From: Deinococcus aerolatus
GTDB taxonomy: Bacteria > Deinococcota > Deinococci > Deinococcales > Deinococcaceae
DNA: 49,757 nucleotides
Assembly: GCF_014647055.1 (NCBI RefSeq)
Contig: NZ_BMOL01000020.1
Location: forward strand, 1 to 49,757
Direction of reading: 5' to 3'
Both the position numbers and the translations under genes were made by a program. Numbering within the stretch: the first letter of the stretch is position 1; every line of letters begins with the position of its first letter. The notes beneath the pieces are model-generated. The model saw nothing but the letters and a program-made list of their open reading frames with translations. It did no database searches and was not told where the DNA came from. This document shows, piece by piece, positions 37,711 through 47,546 of the stretch.

Positions 37711-38964
37711 GTGCGGGAGGAAGCAGGGACTGATTTGGAAACAGATGTTGCAGTGGTGGGCGCTGGCCTCGTGGGTCTGGGGACCGCACGGGCCATTCAG
37801 AAGCACTACCCACACCTCCGGGTGACGGTACTCGACAAGGAAGCCGAAGTCGGTGCCCATCAGTCGGGCCACAATAGCGGCGTGATCCACGCCGGGCTGT
37901 ACTACAAGCCCGGATCGCTCAAGGCAAAGCTGTGCCTCACTGGCCGCCAGCAACTGGAACAGTACTGCGCCGAGCATGGCGTGCGCTTCGAGCGTTGCGG
38001 CAAATTGGTGGTCGCTGCCGATCGAGAGGAGAAGGGCCGCCTGATGGCCCTGGCGCACCGCGCCCTTCAAAACGGCATTCACGTGCGCCTACTGTCACCG
38101 GAACAGATGAAAGAGTACGAACCGCATGTGGCTGGCACCGCCGCCCTGTATTCCCCCGAGACCGGCATCGCCGATTATCCGGGGCTGGCTCTGGCGCTGA
38201 AAGCCGAACTTCAGGGTCTCGGTGTCCAGATCGTCACTGGCGCTGGTGTGCAGGCGGTGACGCAGGGCGACGTCCAGGTGCTGCACACCAGCGCCGGTGA
38301 GGTGCAGGCGCGCTGGATCGTGACCTGTGCGGGCCTGCAGGCCGACAAGGTGGCCCGGATGTGTGGAGCGCAGCCGGACGTGCAGATCGTGCCGTTCCGG
38401 GGCGAGTACTACGATCTGGTGCCGGAGCGGGCCGGACTGGTGCGCAACCTGATTTACCCGGTGCCGGACCCGCGCTTTCCCTTCCTGGGCGTTCACCTGA
38501 CTCGTATGATCGGCGGCGGCGTGGAAGCGGGCCCCAACGCAGTCCTGGCGTTTGCCCGCGAAGGCTACCGCCGCAGCCAGATCAATCCCCGAGAACTGCT
38601 TGAAACGTTGGCGTATCCGGGGTTCTGGCGCTTGGCTGCCCGCTTCCCCAAAGTCGGCACCTACGAGATGTACCGCTCGCTCATCAAGGGCGAGTTTGCC
38701 CGCAGCCTGCAGCGGTTGGTGCCGGAACTCACGGCGGGCGATCTGCGGCCGGGCGGCTCGGGCGTACGCGCTCAGGCCCTCAACCGTGCCGGGCAGATCG
38801 TCGACGACTTCGCCGTTCAGAAAACGCCGCGCGCCCTGCATGTACTGAACGCGCCTTCACCTGCTGCCACCGCCTGTCTGGCGATCGGCGAGCATCTGAC
38901 CCGTCTAGCGGCCCGCAATTTCGGTTGGGAAGCGCCGCCCAGCACTGTCCGCCTGTCCGCCTGA
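37711..38964 (+). CDS. lhgO: L-2-hydroxyglutarate oxidase family protein
   Basis: A 417-residue FAD enzyme of the LhgO/L2HGDH (DAO) family, which oxidises L-2-hydroxyglutarate to 2-oxoglutarate and passes electrons to the respiratory chain. The FAD motif VAVVGAGLVGLGTARAI is near residue 13, followed by the family signature AHQSGHNSGVIHAGLYYKPGSLKAKLC and the C-terminal GSGVRAQALN...GQIVDDF. GTG 37711 is the longest start; a TTG at 37735 lies about 10 nt after GGAGGAAG and may be the true one. First gene of the operon. A hydroxylated relative of 2-hydroxyglutarate is also a possible substrate. Confidence 0.9.
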   Translation: MREEAGTDLETDVAVVGAGLVGLGTARAIQKHYPHLRVTVLDKEAEVGAHQSGHNSGVIHAGLYYKPGSLKAKLCLTGRQQLEQYCAEHGVRFERCGKLVVAADREEKGRLMALAHRALQNGIHVRLLSPEQMKEYEPHVAGTAALYSPETGIADYPGLALALKAELQGLGVQIVTGAGVQAVTQGDVQVLHTSAGEVQARWIVTCAGLQADKVARMCGAQPDVQIVPFRGEYYDLVPERAGLVRNLIYPVPDPRFPFLGVHLTRMIGGGVEAGPNAVLAFAREGYRRSQINPRELLETLAYPGFWRLAARFPKVGTYEMYRSLIKGEFARSLQRLVPELTAGDLRPGGSGVRAQALNRAGQIVDDFAVQKTPRALHVLNAPSPAATACLAIGEHLTRLAARNFGWEAPPSTVRLSA

Positions 38965-38989
38965 AGCCTCTTTTGCCTGGAGATTCCTT

Positions 38990-39967
38990 ATGCGTAAAAC
39001 ATATTTGACCGCTGCCCTTGCCCTACTGTCTCTCACCGGCGTTGCCGGAGCCCAGAAGCCGCGTGTGGTGATCGCCACTGGCGGCATCGGCGGGGTCTAC
39101 TACTACTACGGCACCGTGATGGCCGAGATCCTCAGCAAGCACGCTGGGGTCGACGCTACCGCCATCCAGACGGCGGCCTCGGTGGACAACATCCTGCTGG
39201 TTACCGAAAAGTCCGATCCCAGCCGCAACACCTATTACTGCGGCCTGATCTTGCCGGAGTCAGGTCTGCTGGCCTACACCGGGCAGCTCGACCGCTTCAA
39301 GGACAAGCCCGCCACCAAACTGCGTACCCTGTTTGCGACCTACCCCAACTACCTGCAGATCGTGACCACCAAGGGCGCTGGCACCGTGCTGCAAAACCTG
39401 GCCGGCAAGCGCATCTCGCTGGGCGCGCCGGGCTCCGGCACCGAGATCGAGGCCAACCTGGTCTTGCAGGCCGCCAAGATTCCGCTCACGAAGTTCTCCA
39501 AGGTCGAGCGTCTGGGGGCCAACGAATCGGCGCAGGCCCTGGCCGACGGTACCATCGACGCGTATTTCTGGTCCGGCGGCCTGCCCACCGGCTCAATTGC
39601 CGAACTCAGCCAAACCCTGGCCCGTAAGGGCAAGCAGATCGACTTCATCGCCGTGCCGCAAAAAGGCCCCATCGCCGGAGCGTTCGAGAAGGCCTTCCCC
39701 GGCCTGGCTGATGTCCGGACACTCGACAAGAAAGTCTACGGCTCGGCGCGCTCGGTCCAAACGCTGGCGTTCTGGAACTCGTTTTCCTGCTCCTCGGAAA
39801 TGCCCGCCGACCTGGCCTACAACATCACCAAGGCGACCTTCGAGCACCTACCGGAACTGACGGCCTCGGTGCAGTCGGCCAAGGACACCACCGTCGCCAA
39901 CGCCCTGCGCCTGAGCACCAGCAAGGTGCCGTACCACGAGGGCGCCCTGAAGTTCTTCAAGAAGTAA
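38990..39967 (+). CDS. TAXI-type TRAP transporter substrate-binding protein
   Basis: A 325-residue periplasmic binding protein with a signal peptide (KTYLTAALALLSLTGVAGAQ). The TAXI family signature is IATGGIGGVYYYYGTVMAEILS near residues 28-49, then RISLGAPGSGTEIEANLVLQAAKI and YFWSGGLPTGSIAEL. TAXI proteins deliver dicarboxylates, glutamate or other organic acids to a fused permease. GGAG precedes ATG 38990 by 7 nt. The ligand is unknown but should be the substrate of the operon's enzymes. Confidence 0.95.
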   Translation: MRKTYLTAALALLSLTGVAGAQKPRVVIATGGIGGVYYYYGTVMAEILSKHAGVDATAIQTAASVDNILLVTEKSDPSRNTYYCGLILPESGLLAYTGQLDRFKDKPATKLRTLFATYPNYLQIVTTKGAGTVLQNLAGKRISLGAPGSGTEIEANLVLQAAKIPLTKFSKVERLGANESAQALADGTIDAYFWSGGLPTGSIAELSQTLARKGKQIDFIAVPQKGPIAGAFEKAFPGLADVRTLDKKVYGSARSVQTLAFWNSFSCSSEMPADLAYNITKATFEHLPELTASVQSAKDTTVANALRLSTSKVPYHEGALKFFKK

Positions 39968-39974
39968 CGCCCGC

Positions 39975-40382
39975 GTGAAGCCTATTGCCCGCCTCCTTCT
40001 GGCGGGCCTCGCCCTGGGAGTGCTGGCGCTGGTGAGTTGGCAGTTGCGGATCATCGAGGTGCAGGGCCGCCCGGTGATCGCCTGGGCCTGGCAGGACGCT
40101 CAGGTAAGCTTCACCAACTCGGTGACGCGGCGCCCGGTGCTGATCAAATTTGATCTGCGGCGCGATTTCAGCGACTTTCAGATGATTACCGACTTCGATA
40201 CTGAGGGCTACTACACCGGCGGCGAGTACCGCATCAACGACCGACTCAAAGGCCAACAAGAGCGCACCTTGCAGTACTGCTCGGTGGTCGGCATGCAGCT
40301 ACGAATTGGAGAACAGCAGTGGAACATCAAACAGAGTTGCTTGACGGCGAAGCTCCTGTGGCCTCCTGGCTCAGGCGGCTGA
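39975..40382 (+). CDS. DUF1850 family protein, TAXI-TRAP accessory
   Basis: A 135-residue protein with one N-terminal membrane segment (LLLAGLALGVLALVSWQL) and a small outside domain, AWAWQDAQVSFTNSVTRRPVLIKFDL. DUF1850 proteins are nearly always encoded between TAXI binding protein and permease, as here, and may be a small subunit of the transporter. The GTG start lies 7 nt after the binding-protein stop, with no clear Shine-Dalgarno. Its last 64 nt overlap the permease gene in another frame. Confidence 0.85.
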   Translation: MKPIARLLLAGLALGVLALVSWQLRIIEVQGRPVIAWAWQDAQVSFTNSVTRRPVLIKFDLRRDFSDFQMITDFDTEGYYTGGEYRINDRLKGQQERTLQYCSVVGMQLRIGEQQWNIKQSCLTAKLLWPPGSGG

Positions 40383-42451
40383 CCAAGATTGTCCTGATGA
40401 TTGCCGCCCTCTACCACCTGTACCTGGTGGTTCACCCCTTCTTGCCCTGGAGCGGATCGGGCATTAAGGTTTTGGAGCTGACCCAGGTGCAGCGCGCCAC
40501 TCACGTATTTTTCATCGTGCTGGCTGGCTACCTGCTGACTTCACAGCAGCGTGGACGCAAGACCACCTGGGGAGGCGTGGTCTTCGCGGTCCTGACCCTA
40601 CCGGCGCTGTGGGAATTTCTGCGCCTCGATTTGCCGCTCATCATCAAGGCCGTGACGGTGGTCATCTGGGCGCTGGTCACGCTGCCAGCCGTGCTGCCCA
40701 GGCTGCAAAAATACGGTGACCTGCTGGTGGCCGCTGCCATGTTCGCGCCGTACTTCTATCTGTTGACGCAATTCGAGGAGCTCATTTACCGGGCCGTGGT
40801 GCCCGAGCCCTGGGACTTGGCGATGGGCTTTGCACTTACCCTCAGCGTGCTGGGCCTGACTTTCCGCTTCCTGGGGCCGGTCCTGCCGTCGCTGGTGCTG
40901 GTGTTCATGACCTATAACCTCTTCGGCAATCAGTTGCCGGGCGTGCTGGGCACCGCCGGCATGCCGATTGACCTGCTGATCGGCAAGATGTTCAGCGAAA
41001 CCGAGGCCGGACTCTTCGGCATTATCACCGCCGTGTCACTCAAATATCTGGTGTACTTCACCTTGCTCGGCAGCGTCATCACGGCGCTGGGCTTCGGCCC
41101 GGTCATCGCGCGACTGGCCCTGCGCGCCGTGGGCCGCTCGCCCGCCGCGCCGGGCCGCAGCGTAGCCGTCATGAGCGTCTTCATGGGCCTGTTCAGCGGC
41201 TCCGGCGCCGCCGACACCCAGTTTGTCGCCACCGTGACCAAACCACTCATGGAGCGCTCCGGTTATCCCCGGCTGACGGCAGCAGGCATCACCGCCACCG
41301 CCGGTTCAATTGCCCTGATCACGCCCCCGGTGCTTGGCTCAATCGCCTTCGTGATGGTGGAAGTGCTCAATATCCCCTATCTCAGCATCTGCCTGATGGC
41401 GCTGGGACCGTGCGTGCTGTACCTCGCCGGGGTGTGGTTCTATAACGAACTGTACGTACGGCGCTCCGGCTTTGTGCGCGACGTGATGCCCGACGAGGGC
41501 AAAAACGTGCTGCGGTCGCTCTACGTGTTCTTGCCGCTGTTGCTGATCATGGGGATGCTCTACCTGGGCTACAACGTGAGCCTGGCCGTGAGTCTGGCGC
41601 TCATTTCGTTCATCGTGCTGGCCTACCTCGACCGCGATGTGCGGCCCCCGGTGAGGCGCATCTTCGACGGGCTGGCCGACGGCTTTGCCCACCTTGTGCC
41701 GATTGGCGCGGCGGTGGTCAGCGCCAACATGATCCTGACCATGATGGTGCTGACCGGCCTGCCCTCCAAGATGTCGCAGGTGCTGACCCTCATTTCCGGG
41801 CAGAACCTGCTGATGGCCACCCTGTTTGCCGCCGTGTTCAGCCTGGTGCTGGGCATGGGCATTCCGCCGATCGCCACTTACGTGCTGACCTCAGCGCTGG
41901 TCGCGCCGTCGCTGGTGGCCCTCTCCGTGCAAAACGGCATTCCGCCGGAAGCCGCGCTCCTCTCGACCCACATGTTTCTCTTCTACTACGCCATTCTCGC
42001 CGACGTGACGCCGCCGGTCGCTCTCTCGGCGTTTGCGGCGGCGTCGGTCTGGAACACCGATCCGATCCGCACCGGCCTCGTGACTGCACGGGTGGCCTTG
42101 CCCAAGTACTTCCTGGGCATGTTTTTCCTGCTGGCGTATCCGGCCACCGCCGTATTGATCGTACCGGTGGTGGCGCACCAGGGTCTGGCCTCTGCTCTGC
42201 CGCTGATCATCTACCGCTTCGCCGTTTCGGTGCTGGGGGTGCTGCTGATTTCGGGGGCCACGGTAGGCTTTACCCGCCGCACCCTGAAGCGCTGGGAAGG
42301 CTGGGTGCTGGGTCTTGCCGGCGTGGCGCTGCTGAGCCCCTACTGGTGGCTGAATGTGCCGGGCCTGCTGATCGGCGCCTACTTCTTCCTGATGGGCCCG
42401 CGTGAGCGGCCCCGGGCACCGGAGATGTCGGCGCAGGAGATAGCGCTGTGA
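40319..42451 (+). CDS. TRAP transporter permease, fused 4TM/12TM subunits
   Basis: A 710-residue membrane protein joining the small (DctQ-like) and large (DctM-like) TRAP subunits, as usual for the TAXI class. About 17 hydrophobic segments are visible. Conserved parts include SGSGAADTQFVATVTKPLMERSGYPRLTAAGITATAGSIALITPPVLGSIAFVM and MGIPPIATYVLTSALVAPSLV. It drives sodium-coupled uptake with the binding protein. GTG 40319 has GGAG 7 nt upstream. Its stop overlaps the next ATG (TGATG at 42449-42453). Confidence 0.95.
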   Translation: MEHQTELLDGEAPVASWLRRLTKIVLMIAALYHLYLVVHPFLPWSGSGIKVLELTQVQRATHVFFIVLAGYLLTSQQRGRKTTWGGVVFAVLTLPALWEFLRLDLPLIIKAVTVVIWALVTLPAVLPRLQKYGDLLVAAAMFAPYFYLLTQFEELIYRAVVPEPWDLAMGFALTLSVLGLTFRFLGPVLPSLVLVFMTYNLFGNQLPGVLGTAGMPIDLLIGKMFSETEAGLFGIITAVSLKYLVYFTLLGSVITALGFGPVIARLALRAVGRSPAAPGRSVAVMSVFMGLFSGSGAADTQFVATVTKPLMERSGYPRLTAAGITATAGSIALITPPVLGSIAFVMVEVLNIPYLSICLMALGPCVLYLAGVWFYNELYVRRSGFVRDVMPDEGKNVLRSLYVFLPLLLIMGMLYLGYNVSLAVSLALISFIVLAYLDRDVRPPVRRIFDGLADGFAHLVPIGAAVVSANMILTMMVLTGLPSKMSQVLTLISGQNLLMATLFAAVFSLVLGMGIPPIATYVLTSALVAPSLVALSVQNGIPPEAALLSTHMFLFYYAILADVTPPVALSAFAAASVWNTDPIRTGLVTARVALPKYFLGMFFLLAYPATAVLIVPVVAHQGLASALPLIIYRFAVSVLGVLLISGATVGFTRRTLKRWEGWVLGLAGVALLSPYWWLNVPGLLIGAYFFLMGPRERPRAPEMSAQEIAL

Positions 42452-43614
42452 TGCTCGAAGGCGTCAAGGTGGCCGACTTTACCCGGGTGCTGACCGGCCC
42501 CTTTTGCACCATGTTGCTCGGCGACCTCGGTGCCGACGTGATCAAGGTGGAGCCGCCGCAGGGTGATGACACCCGCGCCTGGGGGCCACCGTTTCAGACG
42601 AGCGGCGAGGCCCGCGAGTCGAGCTATTTCCTGAGTGTCAACCGCAACAAGCGCAGCATCATCTTGGACCTCAAGTCTCCTGAGGGCCAGCAAGCGGCGC
42701 AGCGCTTGATCGCGGAGTCGGACGTGGTGGTTGAGAACTTCCGCCCCGGCACGTTCGCCAAACTGGGCTTCGGCTGGGAAGCGCTGCACGCCGAGAATCC
42801 GCGCCTGATCTATGCCAGCGTCTCGGGCTTCGGACAGGACGGCCCCTACCGCGACCGCGCCGGGTACGACGTGATCGCCCAGGGCATGGGCGGGTTGATG
42901 AGCTACAACGGCGAGGCCGGACATGAGCCGCTGCGGGTCGGGGTGGCGGTGGCCGACGTGTTCTCCGGCTCACTCATTACCCAGGCGATTCTGGCGGCCC
43001 TCTACCAGCGCGAGCGCACCGGGAAGGGCGAGCGGCTGGACGTTAACTTGCTCGAAAGCGTCATCGCCCTGGGCACCAATCAGGTCAGCCGATATCTGAC
43101 CACCGGAGAAGTGCCGGTCGCCATTGGCAACGAGCACCGTAGCATCGTGCCCTACGGTACCCTGCGCTGCCAGGACGGATTCATCAACGTGGCGGTGGGT
43201 AACGATTCGCTGTGGCGCAAATTCTGCCGGGCGCTGGACCTCAGCGAGTTGGCCGCCGATTCCCGGATGGACACCAACGAGGGCCGGGTCAGCCACCGCG
43301 AGGACCTCGACGTGCAGCTGCTGGCCGGGCTGGGCCGCTTGACCCGCGCCGAGATCATGCAGCGCCTGGAAGAAGCGGGCGTGCCGTGTGGGGCCGTCAA
43401 CAACATGGCCGAGGTCTTCGCCGATCCGCACATTCAGGCCCGCAAGGTGGCGGTGACGCTGCCGCACGCTTCTCTGGGCCAGACCACTGTCACCTCGCCT
43501 CCGTGGGACATCGGTGGAGCCAAGCCGGAAGTGCGCCGCGCGCCGCCCACCCTGGGCCAGCACACTGCCGAAATCCTGAGTGAACTCGGTCTCACCGCCC
43601 ACACCGACGCTTAA
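42451..43614 (+). CDS. Class III (CaiB/BaiF) CoA-transferase
   Basis: A 387-residue family III CoA-transferase, opening LEGVKVADFTRVLTGPFCTMLLGDLGADVIKVEPPQGDDTR, with YDVIAQGMGGLMSYNG containing the Asp that forms the acyl-CoA anhydride intermediate. The human homologue SUGCT transfers CoA from succinyl-CoA to glutarate. With a glutaryl-CoA-dehydrogenase-like gene directly downstream, activation of glutarate or a related dicarboxylate is likely. ATG 42451 overlaps the TRAP stop; GTG 42448 is an alternative. Confidence 0.92.
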   Translation: MLEGVKVADFTRVLTGPFCTMLLGDLGADVIKVEPPQGDDTRAWGPPFQTSGEARESSYFLSVNRNKRSIILDLKSPEGQQAAQRLIAESDVVVENFRPGTFAKLGFGWEALHAENPRLIYASVSGFGQDGPYRDRAGYDVIAQGMGGLMSYNGEAGHEPLRVGVAVADVFSGSLITQAILAALYQRERTGKGERLDVNLLESVIALGTNQVSRYLTTGEVPVAIGNEHRSIVPYGTLRCQDGFINVAVGNDSLWRKFCRALDLSELAADSRMDTNEGRVSHREDLDVQLLAGLGRLTRAEIMQRLEEAGVPCGAVNNMAEVFADPHIQARKVAVTLPHASLGQTTVTSPPWDIGGAKPEVRRAPPTLGQHTAEILSELGLTAHTDA

Positions 43615-43644
43615 ATTCAGCCCCTTTGGGCCACAAGGAGTTTC

Positions 43645-44813
<1,169 letters not shown>

Positions 44814-44817
<4 letters not shown>

Positions 44818-45743
44818 GCATGCCCCCAACTGGTCATCTTCAGGGCGTCTACACCATCATGCCCACGCCGTTTACCGGCAGCGGCGAACTCGACCTTGGG
44901 AGCCTCGACAACCTGGTGGACTTCCAGCTTGACGCGGGCATTCACGGCCTGGCGATTCTGGGCTTTCTGGGTGAAGCGCACAAACTCAGCGGCGAGGAAC
45001 GCCGGGCCGTCATTCGCCGCACCATCGAACGGGTCGCCGGACGGGTGCCGGTATGGGTCGGCGTGCGCGCCATCGGTACCCCGGCCAGCATCGAGCAGGC
45101 CACAGAAGCCCAGGACTTCGGGGCCGACGCCGTGTTCGCCGCGCCGATCGACGTGCAGGCCGACGCAGCGATTTTCCGGCATTACCAGCAGTTGCAGGCG
45201 GCCCTCAAGGTGCCGGTGCTGATTCACGACTTCCCCGAAAATTTCGGCATCACCATCAGCTCGGAAGTGGTGGCTCGGCTCGGCAAAGAAGGCGGCGTCC
45301 ACTACATCAAGATGGAAGAGCCGCCGGTCGGTCCCAAGACCAGCCGCATCCTGGAACTTTCGCAGGGCTCGGTGCACGTCTTTGGTGGGCTGGGCGGCAC
45401 CTTCTTCCTGGAAGAACTGGAGCGCGGCGCGGTGGGCACCATGACCGGCTTTGCCTTTCCGGAAGTGCTGCTGCGCATCTACGATTTGTTTCGGCAGGGC
45501 CAGCACGCAGCGGCGGCCCGCGTCTTCGATCACTACATGCCGCTGATCCGCTACGAGTTCCAGCCCAAACTCGGCCTGGCGCTGCGCAAACACACCTACC
45601 ATCGCCGGGGCATCATCGCTTCTGACCATGTGCGCGCGCCGGGCATCAACATTGACGGGCGCACCGCCAAAGAGCTCGAAGCCATCGTCAAACGGGTCGG
45701 CTTCGAGTTCGGCGTGACCGGTCCCCAGGAGCTGATCGGATGA
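44814..45743 (+). CDS. DapA/HOGA-family lyase with altered active site
   Basis: A 309-residue (beta/alpha)8 barrel of the dihydrodipicolinate synthase/N-acetylneuraminate lyase family, whose members form or split bonds to pyruvate through a Schiff base. The Schiff-base lysine is in HYIKMEEPP (Lys166). Two usual active-site motifs differ: GTTGE is GFLGE (residues 50-54), and the LYNxP motif with the catalytic Tyr reads LIHDFP (136-141). It may therefore be a retro-aldolase with a different proton relay, for example acting on a 4-hydroxy-2-oxo acid. It is coupled by ATGA overlaps at both ends. Confidence 0.85.
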
Positions 45744-46519
45744 CTCAAAATTTTAGTGGTCGGCACGCGGTGGTCTTCGGCGGCAGCCAGGGTCTGGGCC
45801 TCGCCAGCGCCCTCAAACTCGCCGAGGGCGGCGCGAACGTCACGGTGATTAGCCGCAGCGCCACGCAGGAACGCCTGGTCAGGCAGGGTCTGCCGTCAGC
45901 GCAGGCTCAGGCGCTCTCCGGCGAGCTTACGCAGAGCGATATGAACGAGCTGCTGAGCGCCGCCAAAGACAAGTTCGGCCCGGTGGACACCCTGGTGCTC
46001 AGCGGCGGTGGTCCCAAGGCCGGTACCTTCGCCACCCTCAGCGACGACGACTGGACCGGGGCGTACCACCTGCTGCTGCTCGCACCGGTGCGGGCCATCC
46101 GCGCTGCCCTGCCGGACATGCAGGCGGCGGGCTTCGGGCGCATCATCTCGGTGCTCTCCAGCGGCGTCAAGCAGCCGCTGCCCAACCTGATGCTCTCCAA
46201 CGCGCTCCGGGCCGCCACACTGGGCATGCTGCAGACCCTCGCGCGCGAAGTGGCGGGACAGGGCATCACCGTGAACGGCGTGGTCCCTGGGCGCATTGAC
46301 ACCGACCGGGTGCGTTCGCTCGACCAGGGGGCCGCTGAGCGCAGCCAGCGCACCCCCGAGGAGGTCCGCGCCAAGAGTGAGGCCAGCATCCCGCTGGGCC
46401 GCTACGGACGGCCTGCCGAGTTCGGCGCGGCGGTGGCGTTTCTGGCGACCGCCGACGCCAGTTACATCACCGGCAGCTTGATTGAAGTGGACGGTGGCCT
46501 TATCAACACCCTGACATGA
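45740..46519 (+). CDS. Atypical SDR family oxidoreductase
   Basis: A 259-residue short-chain dehydrogenase. The cofactor motif is VVFGGSQGLGLASALKLAEGG and the C-terminus GSLIEVDGGL is typical. The usual catalytic Tyr-x-x-x-Lys is absent: after the Ser (VLSSGVKQPLPN) comes LMLSNALRAATLG, so Asn/Arg replace the Tyr/Lys region, as in a known divergent SDR subgroup. Activity may differ from classical SDRs. It overlaps both neighbours by ATGA. The substrate is unknown. Confidence 0.88.
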   Translation: MTQNFSGRHAVVFGGSQGLGLASALKLAEGGANVTVISRSATQERLVRQGLPSAQAQALSGELTQSDMNELLSAAKDKFGPVDTLVLSGGGPKAGTFATLSDDDWTGAYHLLLLAPVRAIRAALPDMQAAGFGRIISVLSSGVKQPLPNLMLSNALRAATLGMLQTLAREVAGQGITVNGVVPGRIDTDRVRSLDQGAAERSQRTPEEVRAKSEASIPLGRYGRPAEFGAAVAFLATADASYITGSLIEVDGGLINTLT

Positions 46520-47475
46520 CCGCTCAGCGCGACATTGTGGTGATGACGCCGCGCCTGCCGTTCCTGCTCGGCGAGTTGCGCCGCGATTACCGAGTCCACG
46601 CCTATTGGGAAGCCGATCAGCTCGGCTCGTTTTTTAAGCAGGCACGTCAGGCGCGGGCCATCGTGACCAACGGCGTCGTCGGTTGCCCGCGTGAAGTGGT
46701 GGACGCCCTGCCGAATCTGGGCCTGATCTGCGTGGGTGGCGTCGGCCTGGACGCGGTGGATGTGGCGCATGCCCGGGAGCGCGGCATTCAGGTGACCACC
46801 ACGCCCGGCGTCCTGACTGCCGATGTGGCTGACCAGGCCGTTGCCCTGCTGTTGGCCGCGTCCAGGCAACTGTTGCGAGGCGACCGCTCCATCCGGGAAG
46901 GCGGCTGGGAGCGCGGCGAGGATCTGCCGCTGACCCGGCGCGTGAGCGGTAAGCGCGCCGGTATTGTGGGCCTGGGCGAGATCGGCAAGGCGATTGCCCG
47001 CCGCCTGAGCGCCTTTGACATGCCGGTGGCCTACACCGGGCGGCGTGAGCAGCCGCAGCAGCCATACCGTTTCGTGGCCGATGTGCTACAGCTCGCCCGC
47101 GAAGTCGAGGTGCTGGTCGTCAGCAGTCGCGGGGGCGAGGACACCCGACACCTGATCGGCGTGAACGTTCTGGAGGCGCTGGGACCGCAGGGTATCCTGA
47201 TCAATATCGCGCGCGGCAGCGTGGTCGATGAGGAAGCGCTGATTGCCAGCTTGCAGTCCGGCAAAATTGGAGCGGCGGGTTTGGACGTCTTTTCCGACGA
47301 GCCGAACGTTCCGGCCGTGCTGAAGGCTCTGGACAATGCGATCCTCTCGCCGCACGCCGCCACCCGCACCGTGGAGTCGCGGCAGGACATCAGCCGGATT
47401 GTGCTGGCCAATCTGGAGGCGTTCTTTGCCGGGCAGCCGCTCTTCACGGCGCTGCCGATGAAGCGCCAGCGCTGA
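46516..47475 (+). CDS. D-isomer 2-hydroxyacid dehydrogenase
   Basis: A 319-residue NAD(P)-dependent 2-hydroxyacid dehydrogenase close to the hydroxypyruvate/glyoxylate/2-ketogluconate reductase group. It has ICVGGVGLDAVDVAHARERGIQVTTTPGVL, the cofactor motif GIVGLGEIGKAIARRL, the catalytic Arg in VSSRGG, the Asp/Glu pair in ARGSVVDEEAL...GLDVFSDEP and the catalytic His in LSPHAATRT. In this operon it could reduce glyoxylate or another 2-oxo acid formed by the DapA-like lyase. It is the last gene; a terminator follows. Confidence 0.92.
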   Translation: MTAQRDIVVMTPRLPFLLGELRRDYRVHAYWEADQLGSFFKQARQARAIVTNGVVGCPREVVDALPNLGLICVGGVGLDAVDVAHARERGIQVTTTPGVLTADVADQAVALLLAASRQLLRGDRSIREGGWERGEDLPLTRRVSGKRAGIVGLGEIGKAIARRLSAFDMPVAYTGRREQPQQPYRFVADVLQLAREVEVLVVSSRGGEDTRHLIGVNVLEALGPQGILINIARGSVVDEEALIASLQSGKIGAAGLDVFSDEPNVPAVLKALDNAILSPHAATRTVESRQDISRIVLANLEAFFAGQPLFTALPMKRQR

Positions 47476-47500
47476 GGTCCAAACAAAATCGAAAGAGAGA

Positions 47501-47527
47501 GCGGTTGGCCCCTACCAGGCCAACCGC
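47501..47527. terminator. Terminator between the operon and the M20 gene
   Basis: GCGGTTGGCC (47501-47510) and GGCCAACCGC (47518-47527) form a perfect 10-bp stem with a 7-nt loop between convergent genes. It may serve both strands. Confidence 0.85.
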
Positions 47528-47546
47528 CCTCTTGACCTGATTCGTC

